NCBI GenBank assembly: GCA_034620365.1
Contig: JAQGEQ010000379.1
Coordinates: 186,001 to 250,000 of the forward strand
Reading direction: 5' to 3'
From: Pegea sp. RAD2-039
Lineage: Eukaryota > Chordata > Thaliacea > Salpida > Salpidae
DNA length: 64,000 nt
Of the stretch, positions 34,339-44,105 are shown piece by piece. Position numbers and translations under genes: made by a program. Below the pieces are notes generated by a model that was not told the DNA's origin, searched no databases, and saw only the letters and a list, made by a program, of their open reading frames with translations. The first letter of the stretch is position 1, and every line of letters starts with the position of its first letter.

Positions 34339-35766
34339 ATGACTCAGGGTGGCTTTAGTAAACAAAATGGTGAAACTTATTACAATTATCATCCAGAATT
34401 GAAAAAGGAGAAGATTTTTACAGTTGAAGACTTTTTTTATGGAGAAAATAAAGACTCCAGGAAAAATATCAAACATAGAAATCTGACGTTATATCAATGT
34501 TTGGAATGTGGTAAGAACTTACATGGAAATCATAGGCTCATGAAGCATATACGTCATAAGGTTTTCAGGCTTGCAAAATCTCATGAACTTTGTGAACGTT
34601 GCTATAAATGCTTTAGAACTCCATTCGAGTTAGAAAGTCACACTGCTTTAGTTCATAGTTCGGACATTAGCTGTGAAATATGCCTCAATTGCTTCAGTGA
34701 AAACTCCGAGTTTCTAAATCATATGATTCGAAATCACCACGTATGTGAAATGCCATACAAATGTAAATGTTGCAATTTTAAAACATTTTCACATACCCAA
34801 TTAATGAATCATTTTAAAAACAAACATAATAATTTTATTTGTTTTCTTTGTTTGTCTGTATTTAAAGACGATCAATTATATGTTGAACATATGTTAAAGC
34901 ATCGAACTGAAGATTTTCGATGTAAAAGATGTCGATTAATTTTTTTAACAACGATTGAGTTAAGAAGTCATGAAGAATCTGATCACAGACCAGGTAAACG
35001 ATCTTTTTCGAGAGGACTACTACCGAAAAAGTTACTTAATGTTAAAATAATTTTTGCTGAAAATTCTGATGAAGAAAACGAAGATGTTGTATCTTATCGC
35101 GGTGATAAGTCAACAAGTAATCAAAGCTCAAACGTTAGTTTTGAGAATCGTGATGATGAAGGTATTTGCCAGCCTAATTTTGATTCAACTAGTTCTAGTG
35201 AATATTCCTCAAACTTTCTTACAACTGATGAAGTTTCAATGGAAGCAAACCACACTAAACAAATTGATGAAAAAAGTTTAGATATTAGCGATGATACTGT
35301 TTTGAAAGTTAACAATTTTGAGAACTCAAGAAAAGATCTTACTGAGTTATCTGTGTGCCAAAGTCAACTTCCTGTTTTAATAGAAAGTAGCAAAGTTAGT
35401 TTACCTGTTGAAGAAGTTGATTTGCCACTACAACCTCCAACAAATTTACAACTTGTATATGTTACTCATAGATCCTATTTATTTTCTTGGGATTTCGCTG
35501 AAGGTGTAAAAGAAGTGAAAATAGTTGTGTTTAATGTTGATGAACAAATTATTTCAAATGCAAAGATTGTAGCTCACCCAAACCAAATGTTGCAAGTCAC
35601 CAAGTATGTAAATGCAAACACAAATTATCGTAATTTTGTGTCATCTGTTTGTGGAGGGAAAGAAAGTGTAAGTAAATGCCTTGAAGTAAAAACAAAAAAG
35701 TTGGAGAAGCTGACAGGTGAAGTTATTGTAATTTCTGACGATGATGATGAAGTTATTAATCAATGA
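34339..35766 (+). CDS. C2H2 zinc-finger / FN3-like / SIM protein, copy 2
   Basis: A 475-residue single-exon protein, predicted nuclear. Six C2H2-type fingers have Cys pairs at about C54/C57, C85/C88, C112/C115, C142/C145, C168/C171 and C195/C198. An acidic Ser/Asn-rich linker spans ~240-360, an FN3-like domain ~367-452 (WDFAEGVKEVKI core, NTNYRNFVSSV), and the C-terminal SUMO-interacting motif V462-I-V-I-S466 is followed by DDDD. It is the longer form: residues ~306-351, absent in copy 1, include a second acidic hydrophobic motif (LDISDD). Most differences from copy 1 are single residues, and both frames are intact, so both may be expressed. Fingers plus FN3 plus SIM suggest a chromatin or SUMO-linked regulator; that is inference. 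Confidence 0.87.
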   Translation: MTQGGFSKQNGETYYNYHPELKKEKIFTVEDFFYGENKDSRKNIKHRNLTLYQCLECGKNLHGNHRLMKHIRHKVFRLAKSHELCERCYKCFRTPFELESHTALVHSSDISCEICLNCFSENSEFLNHMIRNHHVCEMPYKCKCCNFKTFSHTQLMNHFKNKHNNFICFLCLSVFKDDQLYVEHMLKHRTEDFRCKRCRLIFLTTIELRSHEESDHRPGKRSFSRGLLPKKLLNVKIIFAENSDEENEDVVSYRGDKSTSNQSSNVSFENRDDEGICQPNFDSTSSSEYSSNFLTTDEVSMEANHTKQIDEKSLDISDDTVLKVNNFENSRKDLTELSVCQSQLPVLIESSKVSLPVEEVDLPLQPPTNLQLVYVTHRSYLFSWDFAEGVKEVKIVVFNVDEQIISNAKIVAHPNQMLQVTKYVNANTNYRNFVSSVCGGKESVSKCLEVKTKKLEKLTGEVIVISDDDDEVINQ

Positions 35767-37030
35767 ATTTTTTTTGCCTCAAAGATTTTATAACATTTTT
35801 TCCTTCCGCAAGTAGAAAATATTTAGATAATTTGGTTTAAGATCCTAAATTTCATTGAAAGATTTCAATGATAAAGGTTTAATTAAAGATTGTAAATCAT
35901 AAGTTGATTTATGACTTGTTTCAGCATATTTTAAAACATTTGATGTTTTTGTTTTTAGGTTTAACGTTTTTGTGAATATTGTAACGTCAACTCTTTTGCA
36001 TATCAACAAAAACGTTAGTACTTTTTACCAAAAGTGACTTTTTTTCTTTAAATTTTAAAATTTATCAACTTTTTTGTTTATAATTCTTATTGAAAAGTTT
36101 TGAATCTACAATAAACTTCCTGTGTTTTGATATATCTCTTGCAATATGATTTGATTAAATTAGATTAGATGAAAAGTTTGAGGAAAAAGAATTGTTACTC
36201 AAGAAATGATCATTTAAATAAACAAATATTTAGCTGGTAACATAATTTATATAAACACGAAAATCAAACAGAACTTTTTATTTTAAACTACTTTTAGTAA
36301 AGTTCTAAGTGTCAAAACGTTTATTAATGATTTTATAAATTTAACAGTAACTATTTTTCATACCTTTTTGGCTACTGTAGCAATACCTCTCTTCTATCAC
36401 ATTGTTAATGGTTTAGTTTGATGGTAGCCTCTAAAATTGACTGAAAAATGTCATTGTTGATTTTTTAAAAGTCCTCATTCTGTGTTCAATAATAAAATTG
36501 ATTGTGTTTTCAATCACTAAGTCTAATAAAAAAGTACAAATCAAAGCAGCCTCATCATTTTCTACAATAACTTTGCATTTGTTGGGGACTAAAGTAGTCA
36601 GATATTTCAAACTTTCAGAAATGGGTTTGATATTATTTCTTCTCACATATACTAATGAAACTAATCTCTTCTACCATTCTACTATTTTACAGGAGTTTTA
36701 AATTCTAAAAATTTTAAGCTCCCTACTTAAGATATTTGTAATAAATATATTTGTATAAATTGAATATCATCCAACTGCATAAGTAAAAATTGTTTGTAGC
36801 TGTCCTATTGTTAGCACTTGTAATTAGAAGTTCTGTTTACACATTATAAACATTGTTACTCAGGTCCCGTTTGTTATGTGATTAGTTTATGATATATTAA
36901 AGCTTTATTATAGAACTAATTTCAGTACAAGAGGTACAGCTGATCTTTAAGGTCACTTAAAATGTGGTATCATCAGCTGATTTTGAGACGAATAATAATA
37001 ATAATGACTCAATACAAACTTGTTAATTGT
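35767..37030. other. 3' flank of C2H2 copy 2
   Basis: Matches 9836-10644 in reverse, apart from 36301-36770, which is found only here. No poly(A) signal is obvious close to the stop. Confidence 0.45.
36301..36770. other. right-arm-specific segment with coding-like frame
   Basis: About 470 bases absent from the left arm. A minus-strand frame (36431-36646) has protein-like composition (PISESLKYLTTLVPNKCK, VENDEAALICTFLLDLV) but no recognised domain. It may be a fragment of an inserted element or an exon, or a stretch deleted from the left arm. Confidence 0.3.
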
Positions 37031-38036
37031 TTCTAGCCAATTATTTGCTATCGAAAGCTAATAATAATAGTAAAAACAATAAGTAAAAAATATTAATAAT
37101 ATTATATTAGTAAAATATATATTAAGCAAAATTGTAAATTTCATTAAAATATATTAATAATCTTATATTAGTAAAATATATATTTAACTCAAAATTATAT
37201 TTAAAAATTTCTGCTGTTCAATACCTGAAGGCTGAGGAAAAAAGGGTAAAGAAGTATTCTTAAGTAATTACACATTATAAGTTTATTTTTCCAAGAAAGT
37301 TTAACAAAACTGTTTGACTTTTTCAAACTTGTTTGACACTTTTAATTTTGTTTTATGAAATTTATTAAATTAGTCTGAAACAAAACCAACAAAACGATCA
37401 GATTGTATTAAATTATTTTAGATAATTACTTGGATAATACTTAAATCTAATGGTTTAAAAAAAGTAAATTACAAACCAAATTTGTTTAAGTCTTAAAAGA
37501 AAATTTAATGTTAGAAAATATAAACTTATAAAAGAAATCTAAAGAACATAAAATCGAAAAATACATAATAAAAAAACTTATTCAGTAAAATTGTTTAAAG
37601 CTTTCATTAAAAATATTTTTCTATTTAAAAAATCAAGCCAAACACATCAAAAACACTTATCATAAAAACTTTGAATACTTGGCATTTGAAATAAACTTTT
37701 GATCAGATAATTTTTAAAATAAATGAAATAATGACTGGAAATAGAGTATAATCGACTACACAGTAATACTGTGAATTTGACTTGCATGGTATTTGCTCAG
37801 TTTAGCTTTTTGGCGCTAAAGTATATGAGGCCATTTAGTAGAAAAACCATAATTTCCAAATAATCATAAAATTTATTAGTTATTATACAAAAAGCCCCTT
37901 AATAGGCAAAAAGTTTAAAACAGAATTAATTAGTTTTACTAAACATACTGTTGACAAAAAAAATGTTTTTAAAATCCGGGCAAAAAAGCCAAAAATTTGA
38001 CCGTATTTGATGTATTACAAAAATCTGACAAAAATA

Positions 38037-38109
38037 CGCCCAACGTGGGGCTCGAACCCACGACCGTTGGATTAAGAGTCCAACGCTCTACCGACTGAGC
38101 TAGCCGGGC
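38037..38109 (-). tRNA. tRNA-Lys (CTT), inverted copy
   Basis: Minus-strand copy of the same 73-nt tRNA-Lys, with no base change that I can see. T-runs follow its 3' end on the minus strand. Confidence 0.95.
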
Positions 38110-39079
38110 GATATATCGGACCAAATTTTATTTTGATTCAATATAATTTTCAATACTACACAACATTATAGTTAGATATAAACTTTCACTGTAAATACTC
38201 TTGTAGTTTTCTGAATAGAAATACATTTGAATCTATGTAAAAAGATTAATAACACTCTTATATACCGTTCTTACAAAATAGTTAAAAGGTTTTTTTTATA
38301 AATGTGCAAATATTGAATCATTTACGAGAAGATAAATTAGAATTCTGGAACACAAAATCTGAAAGAAAATTTATTACAGCATACTGATAACTTGTATAAC
38401 TTTATAAAAATTTATCAGCAAAAGCTAAAAAAATAAAGTGTTTTTATTTATTTAAAAATTGATTAAAATAAAATGAAAACACAACTTTGATTTTTTACTT
38501 TGCTGAATCAGTTTGTTTTACAACAGAAAGCAAAAATTCAATGTTAGATGAAATTTTAGGTCAAACTGGTAGTTGAAAATTAAATTACCTGAACCGACAG
38601 CTTTTACATCACCTAGCAAGCTTATAAATTATCTTTTGCATCAATAAAAATATCAACATTTTAACAAATTTTTCTAATATTAAGAATTTAGAATAAAATA
38701 TAAATCAAAAACTTGTGAAAGATAGATTTCTAAAAAAAATTGTTTCAAACAAAATTATTTTTTAAGTTGCAAGAAAAGTTGTTAGATTTAAATTTAGAAA
38801 TAACAATATTTATTTATTCAGCTCATGGCTGCGATTGACAAATTCATCAGCTCTTATAACAGATAAAAACCAAGTATTATGAGTAAACAATAATTTGAAG
38901 GTCTTAGGTATTACTATTTATATTAATACAGAAAGATAAGAAACACTATAGAAGTATAAGTAAAACCTAAATTACGAATAAGAAATTAATATGAAAATAA
39001 AACAAAAGTGATAAACTGGCAATGTTAATAATCTTTTTACGAAACTACTTAATTCTTGTTGTACTAAAATCTAATAATC
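38110..39079. other. flank of the inverted tRNA-Lys copy
   Basis: Reverse complement of the unit's left flank and of the tail of the preceding unit. A ~260-base piece present in units 1-3 is missing near 38270. No gene. Confidence 0.5.
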
Positions 39080-39455
39080 GTACATCTGTGGGTTAGTGGT
39101 TACACTAGTCGCCTACTAGGCACGAGGTCCTGGAATCGAGCCCAGTTGGATACGCATTTACGAAAAAGAAACATTTGTGCTGATAATAGTTTACAGTAAG
39201 TATAGTTAACAGGACTTCAAGGAGATGAAAAACTCTGAATTTGAAACTGGAATTAGAGCCACGTAGGCAATTTGTTGCTGTGCTCAGTGTCATTCTGACA
39301 GCTCTTTAGACGCTAGATTGATATAGTTGCATCAGTTCGTCTGTTCCACCTTGCTAGCCTACAAAGTGGAATTTTACTAGATGGTCAACAACTGGATATC
39401 TATAATTTTTACCTTGGCCCTAGACATGGCTGCACTCGGCTATGGTAAAAGATAA
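39080..39455 (+). repeat. tRNA-derived SINE, inverted copy
   Basis: The tRNA-like head reads in the plus direction from ~39087 (GGTTAGTGGTTAC as A box, GGTCCTGGAATCGAGCC as B box near 39125-39141), followed by the same body as at 21660-22030. Confidence 0.65.
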
Positions 39456-39479
39456 TTTAAAAAATGAGAGTTCCAAAAA

Positions 39480-41945
39480 AACTTTTATTGAAAACTTGAG
39501 TCGACAGTCAAAACCAATTATTTAGAAATTTATTTTCAATTTTTACATTACTATGTTTGATAATAAAAGATGTTATTTCAATTGGATAAAAAAGATTACA
39601 GTTTAAAAGCAAATCAAATGGAGAGGTATTAAAAATTGAGGATTTTACAAGAAAATAATGAACAAATTTAATTGATTGATTCGCTGATAGTAAAAGAAAG
39701 ATCCATTCATAACGATTCAATCAAATGACTCTTCAAAAATATGCTAAGATTCGTTGAAAGGTACGATATCATTTAAACTGTTTATATTAGAAGTATTCTC
39801 TAAAATAATCGATTCTAAATCTGAATCAATATCATTTTAAAACATTACATAAAAATTTTCTTTACGTAAACTCTCCGTTTCATTATTATCGACTCTCTCT
39901 TCAGTGATAAGATTGGATGGAACAAATTCATTTGAATTATTAATTATTATTCTATTTGGATAAGTTTCAGGTTATAGGTTATATTCTAATTGAATAAGTG
40001 CTCATAAGTTGCGATATAGTTATTCATCGGAAGTGATTTGTATAGTATATATATACTGTGATTGGTGACAGTAAAAATCTTTTATGCAAACTATGATGGA
40101 CTGACATACAAGTGGCAAGACTTTACGGTTTACTGTAAATAGAAATCCCGAAAAACCGACTTCATCAAAGCAAGATTGCAATCGCCAATCCTACAATAAA
40201 ATTTGCTCTGATGAAGATCCGGTAATTGAATGCTTCAAATGTCTCTCATGCTTTCATCTCACATGTAGTGATGTGAGCAAAAAATTGTACGATATATTTG
40301 ATAACAACTAGACGAAGCAAATGGGATTTAAATGGTTTTGCATTAAATGTAGAACCATGGACACAACAGCTCCCTCATCCAATGCTAATCAAAACCTATT
40401 ATCAGACCTTAGCAAATCGGTATCTGCTCAATTAGAAAAATTTAAATCGGAAATTTCCAAAGATATTGCCAAGATTGACGAGAAGGTATCTAGTTTGTCC
40501 AAATCAATGGACAAACTGAATGCCTCTACAAAGAAACAAGTCACATGGGACTCGGTGGTCGGTGATTCCAGTTCTGACAAAAATGCTAACATGATGCAGC
40601 TTATTGCCAAGAAGGTCACCGACGCGCACAAAAAACTCACTGTAGACCGTGAGGACAGAGAAAATGATGGCATCATCTTTAATGTCTCTGAGACTGATAA
40701 AGATGATGACAGTAAGTTTTTTAAACAAATGTGCTCTCAAACCCTTGATTTTGTTGACTTTCCAAAGGTATCAATGACTAGACTTTGAGCAAAAAGCTCA
40801 GATCTTCAAAGACCGCTGAAAGTAACCTTTCTAGAAAGTTGGAACAAACGCGAGTTTCTTGCCAAGCTGTATAAGCTAAAGCTTGAGAAAAATTCGAACG
40901 CAAAAGAGTAGCACATGATATGTGTGAAGATGATCGCGTAGAAAATAAGCGTCTTCTAAAAGAAGCGTATAACCGAAATCAGAAGGAACAACCAACTGAT
41001 TTCAAATACAAAGTTCGAGGTCCACCATTGGCCTTGAGAATTGTCAAGGTTTCTTCAAAAAACGGAAGTGGCAAATAATCACTGGACCCACATCTTCTTT
41101 TTTCAAAGTCTCTCCGGACACAATTGTTAATATCCAAGATATCAAATTTACAGAAGCCCATCATCAAATCTCACAAGCGTCAAAAAGACAATTCTTCTAT
41201 CACATTAGGTATGTTCTTCAACGCACGGTCGATTATTAACAATATTTTTTAATTGAAAGCTCTTTTACTTTCTCAAGGTTTCACATTTGTATTTATTACT
41301 GAAACGTGATCGAAACCGTTTTATCCTGATTCTTTTCTGGTTGACGGTAATCTTTTTTGTGTTTTGAGTTGTGATAGACTGTATGGCAGAGGCGGCGGTG
41401 TTTGCATAATTTACAAAATATAGCTTGCACCCAAGATCTCTAGAATTCAGATCGATCCCATTAATTGTCCAGAGTTTGAGATTATCGCTTTTTATTTTCA
41501 TTACTCAACGTCCAAATATTCTCGTTTTATACGTACCTATCTACCACCCTCTAAAATTAATGATGAGGTTACTGTTAAGGCCTTATTTAAGGCACTGAAG
41601 AGTGTTGTGTGTCCTGAGTTATATATTTTGAGGGATTTTAAGTTTAGTAAATTTAATTGGAATAACCCTAATTTAGTATTCAATGGAAAATCATTTAACT
41701 TAATTCAGCCATTTTAAGTCATACCTTTGTAAGCTTCCTCAATGCCAATAATCCATCTCAGATGGTTACTTTTCCAAACCAAGTTAGTGGTAATACTTTG
41801 GATCTTCTTATCACATCAAAACCCGAGAACATTATCTACGTTGATCAAAAAGAACCTTTTGCTTTGACGTGCAATCACAATATGATTGAATTCAAGCTCC
41901 ATCAAACTTTTTTTATCAACATTATTTTTAAGAATGTGTATTAGC
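39480..41945 (+). mobile_element. decayed LINE, inverted copy with longer endonuclease
   Basis: Plus-strand copy of the LINE. The PHD region (40084-40310) ends in a TAG. Coiled coil and ORF1 middle are open at 40321-40788, and the ORF1 tail at 40790-41230 is frameshifted. The endonuclease reads from ~41340 to 41945, including GGGVCIIYKI and NTLDLLITSKPENI. At the usual SDH catalytic motif the sequence reads CNH (near 41867-41875), so the Asp of the pair is lost. Unlike units 1-3 it keeps the endonuclease C-terminal half, but it ends before the RT. Confidence 0.8.
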
Positions 41946-41949
41946 GGGA

Positions 41950-41990
41950 GATGCTCTTTTCAGGTACCCTCCTTCGCATTTATTGAAATA
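41950..41990 (-). repeat. SINE tail fragment
   Basis: The reverse complement, starting ATAAATGCGAAGGAGGGT, matches 55971-55995 next to a tRNA-like head. It is probably the 3' tail of a SINE, here without its head. Confidence 0.4.
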
Positions 41991-42033
41991 AATTAAAATA
42001 AATTAAGATGTTTAGCTTCAAGATTGTTGTGAT

Positions 42034-42588
42034 TTACAATTGAACTCTGTTTTTGATGATACTTCTTCCAAATACAAAAGAAAATAGTAAGTAGCAAAAA
42101 AATACTACAACAATAGTTACTAATTTTTTTTTGTAAGAAATTAGTTCAGCATAATGTGAACACAAAAATGACTGCTTGTAATGACCTTCAATAGAAATCA
42201 ATTGTTTAGCAGCTGGGTACAAATAAACATTTTCACATTTTTATTCATTTAAGTTGATTAACTTTAAACTTGGTTCATATTCACTCGCATCAAATTTTAA
42301 ACCATCTAGCCACTTGTAACTTCCATTTTTAAAATTAACTCCAACATGCCAAATATGATTTGTTCTACATTTACAATGTGAAGTATTAACTTCAAGTTGA
42401 CTATTTTCAACTTTCCTTCACACTCCATCAACGATTTGTTGGTTAGAAAGCCCCATCAACATCCCATACTGTAGTTGACTTTTTGCTTTGCAATATTTAA
42501 CTGCTTCATCATACATTGTAGGTTCATCTTCAACTTCAATTCTTCTAATACTAGAATCAAAAAATCTTTCAAATCTATTACGAGACAT
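42034..42588 (-). pseudogene. C-type-lectin-like membrane protein, two in-frame stops
   Basis: One reading frame of 185 codons from an ATG at 42588, interrupted only by TGA at 42418-42420 and TAA at 42241-42243, with no frameshift. It is the most canonical C-type lectin-like member of the cluster: an early YDEAVKYCKAKSQ, then HVGVNFKNGSYKWLDGLKFD as the WxG/W-D-G core, then Cys residues in KCENVY and FLC. A transmembrane stretch (KKLVTIVVVFFCYLLFSFVF) and a short basic tail follow. An acceptor (TTTTAG) lies 21 nt before the ATG, as in other members. The open ends on both sides of the stops suggest recent inactivation. Readthrough cannot be excluded but is less likely with two different stops. 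Confidence 0.75.
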
Positions 42589-43339
42589 GTTTAATACAAG
42601 AAGCAGTTTCTAAAATACTTAATCGAACTAAATACTTTTTCTGCAAAACTTTTGGTACTGTAAAATTGAAGACTGAAAGTGCTGTAAGCTTAAAACTATT
42701 TATTAGGTTTTAAGCTTTATCGATTTTGATGGAAATTACTTTTTCTAATCAAAAATGTCAGCAAGCTTTACTAATATTCATAGAAAAATACTTCAACGTT
42801 TTTTGTCATTTCAATACTTTTAGTTGTATATTACAAAAGTCTACTTTCGAATAACTGTTTATATTTTGTTTTTCTAAATTATGAATTCTGTGTTTTACTG
42901 ATTCATGGTATTGCATTAAGCAACTTTTATCTTTTAAGAACTTATTGTTTTGACTTGGTGCCTAGTCCGAAGTGAAACAAAATCAATAAGATAAAATATT
43001 TATCATGGAATCTCCAAGCTGACAAGAGAACGGCCTAATAAGAGAATCATAGTTGTTCTCAGGGCAGATTCTTTACGGATAATTAGGCCAATGCGCAATA
43101 TACAAACCTAAGCCAATACAGTCTTTATTTTTATAAAAGAGTGTTTTATATTTTTCGTTGATGGGTTTTCGTTGTCTTTAGCTTTTGTGCTATTTTCTTT
43201 ACGCAGCTTCGGCCCTGGCTTGACTCATAAAATACGCGCAATTAACACCCTTCTTCAAGCTGTACGATCTACTGCAAATTGAGAGTATATACCTATAAAC
43301 CTCTTAATTAAAAAAAAGGTTCTCATAATTTTCATATTT
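42589..43339. other. intergenic, one possible small RNA fold
   Basis: A/T-rich except 43010-43290. There GGCCTAAT at 43032-43039 can pair with ATTAGGCC at 43082-43089, around an inner hairpin GAGAA/TTCTC (43042-43046 with 43056-43060). No coding seen. Confidence 0.35.
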
Positions 43340-44105
43340 TTACACGGTCTAAGCTGCGTGTCTCGGTGATTTAATTTTCAAATACTTATTTGATCTAATA
43401 TTTCATAACATTGAGTTTGTTGTAAGACAAACTGATTCTGCGAAGCTAAAAATTTTTTCTGATTTCATTTTTACTTGAACTTTTTTATTTGTGCTTCTTG
43501 ATAAATAAAACAAAACTTTATTTTTGTTAGCTTTTCGCTGATAAGTTTCTTTAAAGTTATTAAAGTGAGCATCAATAAGTTTTAATAAATTTTCTTTACA
43601 GATATTTTGTTCTAGAAATTTCTTCTTTCTACTAATTAAATTATTCGGATAGAATTACGTAGAACACAATTATTGAATAAATTGTACATCTATGATTTTA
43701 TTTAATATAAATAGTTTAATTTTCTTCCTAAAACTTTAAAGTCTCAATATCCATTTATATTGAAGTTAGTGAAAGCTAGTTTTGAACAAGTTTCAAGTAG
43801 TTTATGAATAGACAGAAGTCGAATTATCTATATGTAAATGATTTTCATTTGTATATAAAAGTGTTATTAATTGTTTTACATAGATTAAAATCTAATTCTT
43901 ATTCAGAAAAGTGCAAGAGAATTTACAGCATAGTCTTTGAAACCTAATATAGTCTTATTTATTAGTTAAAAATTGTTTTAACTTTATAAATTATGCGAAT
44001 TTAAATATAAATATCGCCCGGCTAGCTCAGTCGGTAGAGCGTTGGACTCTTAATCCAACGGTCGTGGGTTCGAGCCCCACGTTGGGCGTGTTTATTTTTG
44101 TCAAA
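43340..44105 (+). repeat. older diverged copy of the tRNA-Lys flank
   Basis: Matches the left part of the tandem unit (~16700-17516). The part nearest the tRNA (43640-43900) is well conserved and the part before it is clearly diverged. No LINE or SINE follows. This is probably the oldest copy of the tRNA-Lys block in the window. Confidence 0.75.
44016..44088 (+). tRNA. tRNA-Lys (CTT), diverged block
   Basis: All 73 bases match the unit 1 gene, although the flanks have diverged much more than those of units 1-3. This supports selection on the tRNA itself. Confidence 0.96.

Larger units (their letters stand above)
32746..37873 (-). repeat. right arm of large inverted duplication
   Basis: Reverse complement of 7265-13592. 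The inner end (32746-32810) is a short piece of LINE ORF1 on the minus strand (matching 13545-13592), directly fused to LINE 5' sequence of unit 3. The outer end is at ~37873, close to a tRNA-Lys. Confidence 0.9.
38012..41945 (-). repeat. inverted partial copy of the tandem unit
   Basis: Reverse-complement counterpart of a tandem unit. It begins ~25 bases 3' of the tRNA-Lys and runs through the unit's left part (with a ~260-base deletion near 38270). It then crosses the unit-unit junction (near 38738, matching 22377 and 28203) into the SINE and LINE of what would be the preceding unit. Because it spans the junction, it was copied from an existing tandem array. It continues into endonuclease sequence (41640-41945) that units 1-3 have lost. 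Confidence 0.85.
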
